Source: Bacillota bacterium (GTDB lineage: Bacteria > Bacillota > Clostridia > Lachnospirales > Lachnospiraceae). From it: a DNA stretch of 34,602 nucleotides. The translations under genes and the position numbers were made by a program. The notes under the pieces were generated by a model. It searched no databases, was not told where the DNA came from, and worked only from the letters and a program-made list of their open reading frames with translations. The stretch covers positions 1 to 34,602 of the forward strand of contig JAEWHU010000020.1 of the NCBI GenBank assembly GCA_023387635.1, written 5' to 3'. Each line of letters starts with the position of its first letter. Position 1 is the first letter of the stretch. Below are positions 1-8,629 of the stretch, one piece after another.

Positions 1-1983
1 ATCTTTTGCTATGGCTCTTGCAATGGATAGCCTTTGCTTTTGACCTCCAGATACATTGCTACCACCTTGGGATATGGCTGTTTCATATTTATCTGGTTTT
101 TCATCTATAAAATCTTTTGCTTGTGCAATAGAAGCAGCTTTCTCTACCTGCTCCATAGCCATATCCTCATTACCATAACGGATATTAGAATCTATAGTTC
201 CAGTAAATAATACACCTTTTTGTGGTACGTAACCTATGATGTTTCTAAGGTCATGTTGACTCACTTCTCTAACATCAACACCATCAACTTTAATACTACC
301 TTCTGTAACATCATAGAATCTAGGTATTAGATTGATTAACGTTGATTTACCGCTACCTGTACTACCAATAATGGCTGTAGTTTCTCCAGGTTTTGCTGTA
401 AAGTTTATATTAGACAATACATTATCATCCGCATTTGGATATCGGAAGGATACATTAGAGAATTCAACATAACCTTTTTTACTAGGCACAAACCTTTCTG
501 CTTTTACAGGATCAATAACTGATAAGTCAGTATCAATTACCTCCATAATACGTGTAGCTGATACTTGAGCACGAGGAAGAATAATTGATAGCATCGATAA
601 CATTAAGAAGGACATAATAATTTGCATTGTATATTGAATAAATGCCATTAAATCACCAACTTGCATATTACCAACGTCAATTCCTTGGGCACCCTTCCAT
701 AGAATTAATACCGTAATACCATTCATAACTAAAGTCATGGAAGGCATCATAAATGTCATAGTACGATTTACAAATAAACTAGTTTTTGTTAAATCCTGAT
801 TCGCTACTTCAAAACGTTCTTCTTCATGCTTTTCTTTTCCAAAAGCACGAATAACGGATAATCCAGTAAGGATTTCACGTGATACTAGATTTAATCTATC
901 TAATAACTTTTGTAATAATTTAAATTTAGGCATCGCTAATGTAAGTAATGTGCCAATGATTATACTAATTAATAGTACTCCTAGTGCAATAATCCATGAC
1001 ATAGAAGTATTTGTGTTAAGCACCTTAATAATACCTCCAATTGCTAAGATAGGAGCATAAATAACCATTCTAAGTGTCATTGCAACTGACATCTGAACCT
1101 GTTGTATATCGTTTGTACTTCTAGTAATTAAAGATGCTGTTGAGTATTTATCAAATTCAGTATTAGAAAAATGTATTACTTTATTAAATACTTTTAATCG
1201 AATGGTTTTACCAAAACTTGCAGCTACTTTTGCAGATAAATATCCTACACCAATTGTTGCTGCCATACCAAGAAAGGCTAATCCTAACATCTTAACCCCT
1301 GTATTAAGTATATAATTATTTTGAAGTTTCGTTATATTAACACCAACATTTTGATATTCTAATTTAGTTAATGCAATACTAGATTGCCTTACCATGGATT
1401 CAGGCATAGCAGACATTTTTTCTTTAATTGAAGCTATTATACTACTAGACTGTTCTTTTGGCATTGCACCTAAAATTTCAATTAGACTATAATTAGCCAC
1501 TGAAGGGTTACCTTCTGACATACTACTAACTAATTGTTCTTTTATTGCTTTTGCTTCATTAGAATCGCCACTTAATAAACCGTATACTAATAAAGCGTCT
1601 TGCATAACCGTACTTAATTTATCGTATTCCTCTTCTGTAATATCTTTTAATGTATACACATTCTCTTCTGTAAGAATAGGATATTTTTTTAAGTATTTGT
1701 TGTAATCTTCTGTTGATACAGTATCTTTCGATATTAATTCATAAGAAGCCTTTAAATCTTCCCCGTCTTCTTCACTTACAATTGTTATTATTCCGTGAAA
1801 GAAACTTTCTCGCATAACTTCAGGTAGTGTTGTATCAATACCTCCTTGTTGAATACCTACATCGACTATTTTAGATGTATAGGCTGGTAAGGATAAGTCA
1901 CAATAGGCTTGAAGAACTAGTAATGAAACTATTATAACTAATGATATTTTATACTCTTTTAGATATTTAATAATTTTTATCAT
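1..1983 (-). CDS. ABC exporter, fused permease-ATPase, 3' end outside window
   Basis: Partial gene: 661 codons are visible from the ATG at 1983 and the reading frame is still open at base 1. It is a half-transporter with an N-terminal membrane domain and a C-terminal ABC ATPase. The ATPase shows Walker A GSTGSGKST, a Q-loop in GYVPQKG and the signature VSGGQKQR; Walker B lies beyond the edge. Between the first membrane helix (about residues 7-28) and the second (from about residue 210) is an unusually long, charged stretch, presumably outside the cell. The upstream MarR gene, 57 bp away on the same strand, suggests an inducible drug or lipid exporter. Such exporters often work as heterodimers, so a second half-transporter may follow off the left end. 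The substrate cannot be read from the sequence. Confidence 0.93.
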   Translation of the reverse strand, partial: MIKIIKYLKEYKISLVIIVSLLVLQAYCDLSLPAYTSKIVDVGIQQGGIDTTLPEVMRESFFHGIITIVSEEDGEDLKASYELISKDTVSTEDYNKYLKKYPILTEENVYTLKDITEEEYDKLSTVMQDALLVYGLLSGDSNEAKAIKEQLVSSMSEGNPSVANYSLIEILGAMPKEQSSSIIASIKEKMSAMPESMVRQSSIALTKLEYQNVGVNITKLQNNYILNTGVKMLGLAFLGMAATIGVGYLSAKVAASFGKTIRLKVFNKVIHFSNTEFDKYSTASLITRSTNDIQQVQMSVAMTLRMVIYAPILAIGGIIKVLNTNTSMSWIIALGVLLISIIIGTLLTLAMPKFKLLQKLLDRLNLVSREILTGLSVIRAFGKEKHEEERFEVANQDLTKTSLFVNRTMTFMMPSMTLVMNGITVLILWKGAQGIDVGNMQVGDLMAFIQYTMQIIMSFLMLSMLSIILPRAQVSATRIMEVIDTDLSVIDPVKAERFVPSKKGYVEFSNVSFRYPNADDNVLSNINFTAKPGETTAIIGSTGSGKSTLINLIPRFYDVTEGSIKVDGVDVREVSQHDLRNIIGYVPQKGVLFTGTIDSNIRYGNEDMAMEQVEKAASIAQAKDFIDEKPDKYETAISQGGSNVSGGQKQRLSIARAIAKD

Positions 1984-2040
1984 ATAAATTCCTTTCTAGT
2001 ATTACTATGTATCCATAGTATTTTTAATTTAAAGCAAATC

Positions 2041-2523
2041 TTAATTATTCTCCTCCATTTTATCAGTCTTTATTTGTTCACTTAGGGCATCACTTAGCTT
2101 CTTCATTAATACAATTAATTGCTTTGAATCTTCTTCCCCTAAACTATTCATAGCTTTATCCATTATATTGTGAATTGTTTTAATAGCTTCATTAACTTGT
2201 GATTGACCTAAATCCGTTAATGAAACATTAATTACCCTCCTATCAGTAGAACTTGTAGTTCTTTGAATATATCCTTTATCTTCTAAGGAATTTAGCATCT
2301 TTGATGCTGCTGGTTTTGATGCATGGATCTTCTCACATAATTCACTCACACTGATTCCAGACGCTTTTTCACCACGTGCCTCTGCCTCTTTTGTGCAGCC
2401 ATGGATTGCACCAAGCATCATAAATTCACCTTGATGAAGTTTAGTTTTTGGATGAGTGTATTTTATATTTTTATTTATGAGGCCCATTAACATGAAGAAT
2501 TCATGACTTTTTGTATATTCCAT
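2041..2523 (-). CDS. MarR-family transcriptional regulator
   Basis: A 160-residue winged-helix regulator. Residues about 35-110 carry the MarR fold: a helix-turn-helix around SVSELCEKIHASKPAASKML, followed by the wing with the family motif STDRRV. MarR proteins are dimers that usually repress a neighbouring efflux gene until a ligand binds. Here the neighbour is the ABC exporter directly downstream on the same strand. The ATG follows AGAAGGGAGCACCA, a good ribosome site. A 17-bp inverted repeat at 2551-2587 overlaps the expected transcription start, so autorepression of the regulator-exporter operon is likely. The ligand is unknown. Confidence 0.92.
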   Translation of the reverse strand: MEYTKSHEFFMLMGLINKNIKYTHPKTKLHQGEFMMLGAIHGCTKEAEARGEKASGISVSELCEKIHASKPAASKMLNSLEDKGYIQRTTSSTDRRVINVSLTDLGQSQVNEAIKTIHNIMDKAMNSLGEEDSKQLIVLMKKLSDALSEQIKTDKMEENN

Positions 2524-2550
2524 TGGTGCTCCCTTCTCTATAAATAAATA

Positions 2551-2587
2551 ATAGTTAACCTATTCAATAGTTGAGTAGGTTAACTAT
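2551..2587. promoter_or_regulatory. Inverted-repeat operator, probably for the MarR regulator
   Basis: Two 17-base arms (ATAGTTAACCTATTCAA and TTGAGTAGGTTAACTAT) around a 3-base spacer are complementary at 16 of 17 positions. The site lies between the promoter at 2592-2619 and the MarR start codon and covers the predicted +1. That is where a repressor would block transcription. Binding by this particular regulator is inferred from position. Confidence 0.7.
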
Positions 2588-2591
2588 TATT

Positions 2592-2619
2592 ATTATATAT
2601 ATTTTTTATTCACTGTCAA
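2592..2619 (-). promoter_or_regulatory. Sigma-A promoter of the marR-ABC operon
   Basis: On the minus strand there is a perfect -35 TTGACA (2619-2614), a 16-base spacer and a perfect -10 TATAAT (2597-2592). It drives the MarR gene and probably the exporter. Confidence 0.75.
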
Positions 2620-2647
2620 GTATTATTATGATAATTTTATTAAAAAT

Positions 2648-5143
2648 TTATGATATATTCATAAGTCTCTTTACTACATGTACCGTTTCACCAGCATCTT
2701 TTGCATATCCATCGGCACCAATTTCTTTTGCATAGCTATCTGTAATAACAGCACCACCAATGATTACTTTTCCTCGTAATCCCGCTTCATTTTTTAATCT
2801 TACTACTTCTTTCATCTCAAGCATAGTTGTTGTCATTAACGCAGATAAAGCTATAATATCAGCATCTTCTTTTTTAGCAACTTCAATAATATGCTCTGAA
2901 GGAACATCTTTTCCAAGGTCAATCACGGTGAATCCATAATTTTTTAGCATGAGTACTACTAGATTTTTACCAATATCATGTACATCTCCAGATACGGTAG
3001 CTATTACCACAACACCTTTTTTCTCCATGGTATCTGTTTTAAGCATTGGTTCTAGGTAATCTATTGCCATTTTCATAGTTTCTGCTGAAGATATTAATTG
3101 TGGTAAAAAATAAATCTGCTTATCAAATAATTCACCAACATGATTAATGGCAGGAATTAATAGCTCATTTAATATAAAAGAAGGTTCTAATTCTTTATTC
3201 AAACTTTCTTTTACTAAGTCTATAATATTTCTCTTTTTCCCCTTTAATACTGCCTCAAATATTTCATGTTCCTTCACTTCACTCGTTTTGCTACTAATAG
3301 ACTTGTCTGCTTTATCCCCTTCTTTTATACTAGAGGAGGAAGTATCATTTTTACTTGTTATAGTTACTGGTCTATCTGACACTCTATGAATATACCTAAT
3401 ATCACTTTCTTCTTTACCTTTTAATAAATCGGCAGCATAAGCAGTGTTCATTAATAAATCCTGGGATGGATTGGCAATTGCCATTGTTAATCCGCCATGA
3501 ATGGCAAGACCTAAGAAAGTACTATTAACAAATTGTCTCTCTGGAAGACCAAAGGATATATTAGATAATCCAACAATGGTGGCTACACCAAGTTCATCCT
3601 TACAATACTTAATTGTTTCTAAGGTTTCTATGGCTGCCATAGAGTTTGCTCCAATGGTATTAACAAGTCCATCGACAATAATATCTTCTTTGGTTAAACC
3701 AATTTGAATAGCCATCTCTACAATAGTATCTATAATATATTTTTTTTCTTCAATATCTTTTGGTAATCCACTCTCTGATAAAGGTAATAGAATAAACATA
3801 GCACCATATTTTTTTGCCAATGGTAATAGTTTTTCTATCTTCTCTTTTTCTAATGAAATAGAATTAATAAGAGCTCTACCTGGATAGATGCGAAGAGCAG
3901 CTTCTATAACACTAACGTGACTAGAGTCAATACATAAAGGAACATCGCATGCTTGCATTACTTCAGTTACGGCCTTTACCATCATCTCTTTTTCGTCTAT
4001 TCCATTCATACCCATATTAATATCAAGAATTTTGGCTCCATCTTCTACTTGCTTTATTGCCATCTCTACTACGCTATTAAGATTTCCTTCTCTTAATTCA
4101 TTTTGTAATGCTTTCTTACCAGTAGGGTTAATTCTTTCACCAACAACTAAGAATTCGCCATCTATTTTAATATCTAGCACATTACATTCAGTTGATAACG
4201 CTCGTACTTTTTTACTTACTATACTGTGAGGTTTGATATCTTTAATCTTTTCTTTTAATGCCTTCATATGACTTGGAGTTGTACCACAACATCCACCTAC
4301 AATACTTGCACCAGCAGTAACTAATTTGACCATTTCCTCTGCAAATTCTTCACTTCCCATACTAAATACAGTTTCATTATCAATAAGCTTAGGCAATCCT
4401 GCATTAGGCTTTGCAATAATTGGTACCTCTGCATATTCCTTCATAAGTGCAACGATCTCACACATTTTATCAGGTCCAGTGGAACAATTAACTCCTACAG
4501 CATCTGCACCCATTTTTTGTAGTACAAATATGGCAGTTTTAGGGTCTGTCCCATATAAAGTTCTCATATTCTCATTAAAAGTAAGTGTTACCATTACAGG
4601 CAAGTCACAAGTTTCTTTTACTGCTAGTAGGGCCGCTCTGCATTCATTAAGACTCATCATTGTCTCAATAACAAATAGATCCACACCTTCCATCAATATA
4701 TAAGCAATCTGCTCTTTATATACGTCAACTAATTCTTCAAAAGTAAGTTCTCCTACTGGATACAATTGCCTACCAGTCATGGTCAAATCCCCTGCAACAT
4801 ATACTTTTTTACCCTGTAAGAACTCTGCAGATTCTTCTATGGCTGTTTTTGAAAGTTTTACTAACTCCTGATTCATCATGGATATCTTATCTTCTAAACC
4901 ATATTCCTCTAATTTAATTCGGTTACTAGTAAAGGTAGGCGCATAAAGGATTCTTGAGCCTGCCTTTATGTATTCTTTCTGTAAATTAATTAAAACTCTG
5001 TTATTCTTTAGTATCCAATCTTCTGGACAGACTCCAGTAGGCATTCCTTGTTTTTGCATATTGCTACCAGTAGCACCATCTAGCATTATAATTTCTTCAT
5101 TAATTAAATCCAAAAATTCCTGTTTTGTCATAACATTTACCAT
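2648..5143 (-). CDS. metH: Cobalamin-dependent methionine synthase, no activation domain
   Basis: Transfers a methyl group from 5-methyl-tetrahydrofolate to homocysteine through enzyme-bound cobalamin, in the cytoplasm. Of 831 residues, about 5-300 form the homocysteine/zinc domain, with zinc ligands C220 in GVNCS and C285/C286 in GGCCGT. The pterin-binding domain spans about 325-580, followed by a Ser/Lys-rich linker at 597-625. The B12 cap and binding domains end the protein, with DxHxxG at D720-H722-G725. E. coli MetH is about 1227 residues: the C-terminal S-adenosylmethionine reactivation domain is absent here, as in many clostridia, so a separate reactivation protein is expected elsewhere. 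Two starts are possible. The ATG at 5143 sits almost on top of AGAAAGG, whereas the ATG at 5131 (MTKQEF) lies 13 bases after it. Confidence 0.96.
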   Translation of the reverse strand: MVNVMTKQEFLDLINEEIIMLDGATGSNMQKQGMPTGVCPEDWILKNNRVLINLQKEYIKAGSRILYAPTFTSNRIKLEEYGLEDKISMMNQELVKLSKTAIEESAEFLQGKKVYVAGDLTMTGRQLYPVGELTFEELVDVYKEQIAYILMEGVDLFVIETMMSLNECRAALLAVKETCDLPVMVTLTFNENMRTLYGTDPKTAIFVLQKMGADAVGVNCSTGPDKMCEIVALMKEYAEVPIIAKPNAGLPKLIDNETVFSMGSEEFAEEMVKLVTAGASIVGGCCGTTPSHMKALKEKIKDIKPHSIVSKKVRALSTECNVLDIKIDGEFLVVGERINPTGKKALQNELREGNLNSVVEMAIKQVEDGAKILDINMGMNGIDEKEMMVKAVTEVMQACDVPLCIDSSHVSVIEAALRIYPGRALINSISLEKEKIEKLLPLAKKYGAMFILLPLSESGLPKDIEEKKYIIDTIVEMAIQIGLTKEDIIVDGLVNTIGANSMAAIETLETIKYCKDELGVATIVGLSNISFGLPERQFVNSTFLGLAIHGGLTMAIANPSQDLLMNTAYAADLLKGKEESDIRYIHRVSDRPVTITSKNDTSSSSIKEGDKADKSISSKTSEVKEHEIFEAVLKGKKRNIIDLVKESLNKELEPSFILNELLIPAINHVGELFDKQIYFLPQLISSAETMKMAIDYLEPMLKTDTMEKKGVVVIATVSGDVHDIGKNLVVLMLKNYGFTVIDLGKDVPSEHIIEVAKKEDADIIALSALMTTTMLEMKEVVRLKNEAGLRGKVIIGGAVITDSYAKEIGADGYAKDAGETVHVVKRLMNIS

Positions 5144-5160
5144 GCCTTTCTCAAAGTAAT

Positions 5161-5180
5161 GTGAAAGATTTATCTTTCAC
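5161..5180 (-). promoter_or_regulatory. Perfect 9-bp hairpin just upstream of metH
   Basis: GTGAAAGAT and ATCTTTCAC form a perfect stem with a 2-base loop, ending about 10 bases before the metH ribosome site. It has no T-run, so it looks less like a terminator than a leader structure or an operator. No S-box, T-box or cobalamin riboswitch is recognisable in the 146-bp gap. Confidence 0.35.
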
Positions 5181-5256
5181 ACTAATCTCCATTTCACCTA
5201 TGAAAGCCCTCGATTTTTATATTACATCTCAAATTTGGGCATCAGTACAAATTTGC

Positions 5257-5283
5257 AAAGTGTATTGATTTTTGATACACTTT
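5257..5283 (-). terminator. Hairpin after the homocysteine methyltransferase-MTHFR gene
   Basis: AAAGTGTAT and ATACACTTT form a perfect 9-bp stem around a 9-base loop, starting 7 bases past the stop codon. There is no clear U-tract, so it may only partly terminate or may protect the mRNA end. Two copies of the palindrome CAAATTTG (5230-5237 and 5248-5255) lie beside it. Confidence 0.35.
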
Positions 5284-5289
5284 ATTTCC

Positions 5290-7068
5290 TTATTCTATAC
5301 GGATTTTCTCCATTAAACTTACTCTATTAAAGGGTAACATAAAATAATATCCATCAGCAAAGGGGCTAAGTTTTTTTATAATCTCACTTGCTATATCTGC
5401 TCCAACTATCTCAGCTTCTTCTTTTGTCATATCCATATGGTACCTATTAACGACTTCATCAGGTACATGTATACCTGTTATCTCATTCTTGATGAAATTA
5501 GCATTCCTGTAACTTACTAAAGGCATAATTCCACATAAAATCTTAGTATCAACTCTTTCTTTTATGTATGCAATTCGACTAATATCTTCCTCAGAATAAA
5601 TAGGTTGTGTTAGAAAATACTTAGCACCAGCAGCTATCTTTTGCTCCATTCTCTCTATTACTTTATCAATATTTCCTCTTCCATAATTAAGTGCACCACC
5701 AAAATAAACTGGTTCTTTGCTAAAATGTTCTTTATTCATTTCTTCCATAAAACTCATTAGTCTTACAGAATTATAATCAAATACTCCAGTCGTAGACTGT
5801 CTATGTTCACTAGGAATTGGATCACCTGTAACAAATAATAGATTTCTAACACCATTTACATATGCGCCTAATATACTTGATCTAATAGCAATTAAATTTT
5901 TATCTCGACAGCACAGATGAGGCATTACGCTAATGTTAGCTTCCCTACTTATTTTGATTCCCATTAGTACAGAATCTACTCGACTTCTTCCCATAGGCGA
6001 ATCAGCAATGGTTATAATATCAGTGCCAAGGCTTTTTAATTTATTAGCACATTCTAATATTTTATCATCGCATGCATCAAAAGGTGGATCTAGTTCAACT
6101 GCAATAACCTTTTTGCCCGATTCAAATAATTTATAAAAATCATTTTTTCTTACTTCCTGATTTTTACCTATGCTACTAATTCCTTTAATTCGATTTCCTC
6201 TATTGTTGTGATGAAAGCGTATCTGTTTCTTAAGGTAACTAATATATTTTGGTGATGTTCCACAACATCCGCCTATAATATCTACACCCAAATCTTCTAT
6301 TTGGCTCATGTTTCCACCAAAGTACCCTTCATTATCCATAAATATCATACGATTGCTATATTGCTCTGGATAACCTGCGTTTGGTGATGCCACCATATAT
6401 TTATCCTCTGGAAATGTCAACTTTTTAAGAATTTGATACATATGCCCTGAACCAATACCACAATTAAATCCTCCAGCATCAATATAAGGATTTGTACCAA
6501 TCTCTTCTAATAATGTACTAGCAGATACTCCACTACTAGTATAGCCATTCTTATTTAGACAAAAATTAGTGATAATAAATACATCTGGCGCTTTTTCTTT
6601 TATATATGGTAATAATTGATTTAAATAGTGAAAATCAGAAAAAGTTTCAAACAATATAATCTCTGGGTCTTCTTCTATAAAAGTATCACAAATAAGTTTG
6701 TACTCCTTTATGATATCTGTTTCTTCTCTATCGCCTCTAACTGGAATGGGTCCAATATCACAAGCGATATAAACCTTTTCACTCTGCATTTTTACAGCGT
6801 CTGATGCATTTCTTACCGAAGCTTTTATTATATTTATTTGTTCCTCATCATTTATTTTTAATACTTCTTTATTGGCTGCAAAAGAATTGGTTCTTATCAT
6901 ATTTGCACCAGCATTCATATATTCTGTATGAATATTAATTATTGATTTGGGATTTGTTATATTAGCATACTCAGAAACTGAATTACTATTATATAAACTT
7001 GCATAGTAAGTTCCCATAGCGCCATCCATTATTATCTTATTGTTTTTTAAAAATTCTCTAATTCCCAT
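5290..7068 (-). CDS. Bifunctional homocysteine S-methyltransferase / methylenetetrahydrofolate reductase (YitJ type)
   Basis: A two-domain protein of 592 residues. Residues about 1-285 are a zinc-dependent homocysteine methyltransferase domain with C203 (GFNCG) and C268/C269 (GGCCGTSP). Residues about 305-592 are a flavin-dependent MTHFR domain, recognisable from AVELDPPFD, TGDP at 414-417 and KYFLTQPIYS. The second domain would make the 5-methyl-tetrahydrofolate that MetH, encoded next on the same strand, consumes. The fusion matches B. subtilis YitJ in layout. The ATG follows a strong AAGGAGAAAGA site. The 137-base leader holds an unusual possible pseudoknot (7115-7198), suggesting RNA-level control. 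Whether the N-terminal domain uses S-methylmethionine, SAM or another donor cannot be read from sequence. Confidence 0.92.
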   Translation of the reverse strand: MGIREFLKNNKIIMDGAMGTYYASLYNSNSVSEYANITNPKSIINIHTEYMNAGANMIRTNSFAANKEVLKINDEEQINIIKASVRNASDAVKMQSEKVYIACDIGPIPVRGDREETDIIKEYKLICDTFIEEDPEIILFETFSDFHYLNQLLPYIKEKAPDVFIITNFCLNKNGYTSSGVSASTLLEEIGTNPYIDAGGFNCGIGSGHMYQILKKLTFPEDKYMVASPNAGYPEQYSNRMIFMDNEGYFGGNMSQIEDLGVDIIGGCCGTSPKYISYLKKQIRFHHNNRGNRIKGISSIGKNQEVRKNDFYKLFESGKKVIAVELDPPFDACDDKILECANKLKSLGTDIITIADSPMGRSRVDSVLMGIKISREANISVMPHLCCRDKNLIAIRSSILGAYVNGVRNLLFVTGDPIPSEHRQSTTGVFDYNSVRLMSFMEEMNKEHFSKEPVYFGGALNYGRGNIDKVIERMEQKIAAGAKYFLTQPIYSEEDISRIAYIKERVDTKILCGIMPLVSYRNANFIKNEITGIHVPDEVVNRYHMDMTKEEAEIVGADIASEIIKKLSPFADGYYFMLPFNRVSLMEKIRIE

Positions 7069-7114
7069 TCTTTCTCCTTATACTATATAATTACCAAATT
7101 ATCAGCCTCTAATC

Positions 7115-7198
7115 AGTAAGCTATATTATCCAACCTTTTTTCGCCATACACCTCAGTTTGCACTTCGCTAGAATTACGGGGGGCTTACTTATAAGGTT
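7115..7198 (-). promoter_or_regulatory. Structured leader of the MTHFR-fusion gene, possible riboswitch
   Basis: In transcript order the leader contains AACCTT, AGTAAGC, a 45-base loop rich in G and C for this genome, AAGGTT, then GCTTACT. The first element pairs with the third and the second with the fourth, so the helices cross: they form either a pseudoknot or two mutually exclusive structures. It sits between a promoter (7211-7239) and the ribosome site of a methionine-pathway gene. It does not match the SAM-I, cobalamin, THF or T-box signatures I know. The regulatory role is inferred. Confidence 0.4.
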
Positions 7199-7210
7199 AA
7201 ATTAAATACT

Positions 7211-7239
7211 ATCATATCAAGAAATGGTAAAAATGAAAA
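7211..7239 (-). promoter_or_regulatory. Probable promoter of the MTHFR-fusion gene
   Basis: -10 TATGAT (7216-7211) and a weak -35 TTTTCA (7239-7234) are separated by 17 bases on the minus strand. A start near 7204 gives a leader of about 137 bases. Confidence 0.45.
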
Positions 7240-7267
7240 GAGAAATTATTACATTCATCACCAGTAA

Positions 7268-7296
7268 GTCCTCTACTTCGCCAAGAAGCAGAGGAC
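7268..7296 (-). terminator. Strong hairpin after the aminotransferase gene
   Basis: GTCCTCT-G-CTTC and GAAG-T-AGAGGAC form an 11-bp stem with one internal mismatch and a 5-base loop, about 20 bases after the stop codon at 7316. No T-run follows, so termination strength is uncertain. Confidence 0.5.
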
Positions 7297-7315
7297 CCTA
7301 TTTTAAGGATATATT

Positions 7316-8488
7316 CTATGTTTCATATAATTCATTTACCTGACTCATAGTAAGTGGGGCTACATGAAATTTTTCTCTAATAAGATTTATTATTCTTAAC
7401 ATATCTTCTGGCGTGTTTTTTATATCCGATGGTAAACAAACACCTTCATTGAATAAGTTCTCAGAGATTATTTCATCCTTATTATTTGAAACAATATCGT
7501 ATTGTCTAAAGATAGGCTGCATATGCATAGGTTTCCATATTGGCCTACATTCTATATTTTCTTTTTCCAAATCAATCATCAAATCAAGTGGTTTTACACT
7601 AGACTCTTTATCGATTCTTAAGCAACTTAACCAATGATTGGGGACACTATTATTTACTTCATATGGATTCATAGATAATTCTTTTATATCAGAAAATCCA
7701 TTCTTATAAGTATTGTAAATTTTCTTCTTTCTTGTAATAAACATATCAATGGTAGTAAGTTGACCTCTACCAATTCCCGCTAATATATTAGACATACGGT
7801 AATTATATCCCACTTCTTTATGTTCATAATGTCTTACCGGTTCTCTAGCTTGTGTAGCAAAATACTTTGCTTTTTCTACATCCTCCTTTTTGTGTGATAA
7901 TAACATTCCACCACCTGAAGTAGTGATGATTTTATTACCATTAAAGGATAACACAGAATACCTACCAAATGTGCCAGTCTGCTTGCCTTTATAAACTGTT
8001 CCTAACGATTCTGCTGCATCTTCAATTAATATAACATTATGCTCATTACATATTTGGGTAATTTCATCTAATTTTGCAGGTGTTCCATATAGATGAACTA
8101 ATATCACGGCTTTGGTACCTGGATATTTTAATAAAGCATTTTTTAGTGCATGAGGATCCATATTCCAAGTATCCTCTTCACTATCAATAAAAACAGGTGT
8201 TGCCTTCTCGTATAATATGGGATTAACAGATCCAGCAAAGGTAAGTGTCTGGCATAAAACAATATCACCTTCTTTAATACCACATATCTTTAGTATTAAA
8301 TGAAGTGCTGCTGTACCTGTTGATATGGCACATCCATATCCTCCACCCAAGTATTCTACTATCTCCCTTTCAAATTCGTCTACATTTTTTCCAAGTGGTG
8401 CAATCCAGTTGGCTTCAAATGCCTCATTAATATAGTGCATCTCAGTTCCATTCATGGTAGGTGATGATAGAAAAATACGTTTACCCAA
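7316..8488 (-). CDS. DegT/DnrJ/EryC1 PLP-dependent sugar aminotransferase (EpsN/PglE-like)
   Basis: Transfers an amino group from glutamate to a keto-sugar nucleotide, using PLP bound to lysine. About 390 residues. Visible motifs are the substrate/PLP loop STGTAALH (56-63), EDAAES with PLP-contacting D157, and SFNGNK with the Schiff-base K186, followed by TTSGGG. Text such as NPILYEKATPVFIDSEEDTW is close to B. subtilis EpsN, which acts in bacillosamine-type sugar synthesis for polysaccharide. The start is a TTG at 8488, preceded six bases away by GAGGAGG. An upstream in-frame ATG at 8521 has no ribosome site and would add 11 residues absent from EpsN. The gene stands alone, with no sugar dehydratase or acetyltransferase beside it, so its pathway partners are elsewhere. 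Confidence 0.9.
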   Translation of the reverse strand: MGKRIFLSSPTMNGTEMHYINEAFEANWIAPLGKNVDEFEREIVEYLGGGYGCAISTGTAALHLILKICGIKEGDIVLCQTLTFAGSVNPILYEKATPVFIDSEEDTWNMDPHALKNALLKYPGTKAVILVHLYGTPAKLDEITQICNEHNVILIEDAAESLGTVYKGKQTGTFGRYSVLSFNGNKIITTSGGGMLLSHKKEDVEKAKYFATQAREPVRHYEHKEVGYNYRMSNILAGIGRGQLTTIDMFITRKKKIYNTYKNGFSDIKELSMNPYEVNNSVPNHWLSCLRIDKESSVKPLDLMIDLEKENIECRPIWKPMHMQPIFRQYDIVSNNKDEIISENLFNEGVCLPSDIKNTPEDMLRIINLIREKFHVAPLTMSQVNELYET

Positions 8489-8554
8489 AACAACCTCCTC
8501 ATAAAAACTATCTAGACACACTTATATTCTATGATAATATAGATATCTCGTGAC

Positions 8555-8583
8555 AAAAAAAAGAGTCTGACTTGTCAGACTCT
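8555..8583 (-). terminator. Intrinsic terminator of the GH35 gene
   Basis: Perfect 10-bp stem AGAGTCTGAC / GTCAGACTCT with a 2-base loop, followed on the minus strand by a run of eight T. Confidence 0.9.
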
Positions 8584-8629
8584 AGTTCAAACGTTTTGTC
8601 AAGCATATATTCAACAACCTAAGTTGCTT

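Noticed and set aside
3147..4703. Several plus-strand frames of 63-125 codons opposite metH
   Set aside because: Antisense shadows of a conserved gene, serine/threonine-rich, with no ribosome site and no family resemblance. The same goes for those opposite the P-type ATPase.
7115..7198. SAM-I (S-box), T-box or cobalamin riboswitch
   Set aside because: None of the conserved boxes of these classes can be found in the leader.
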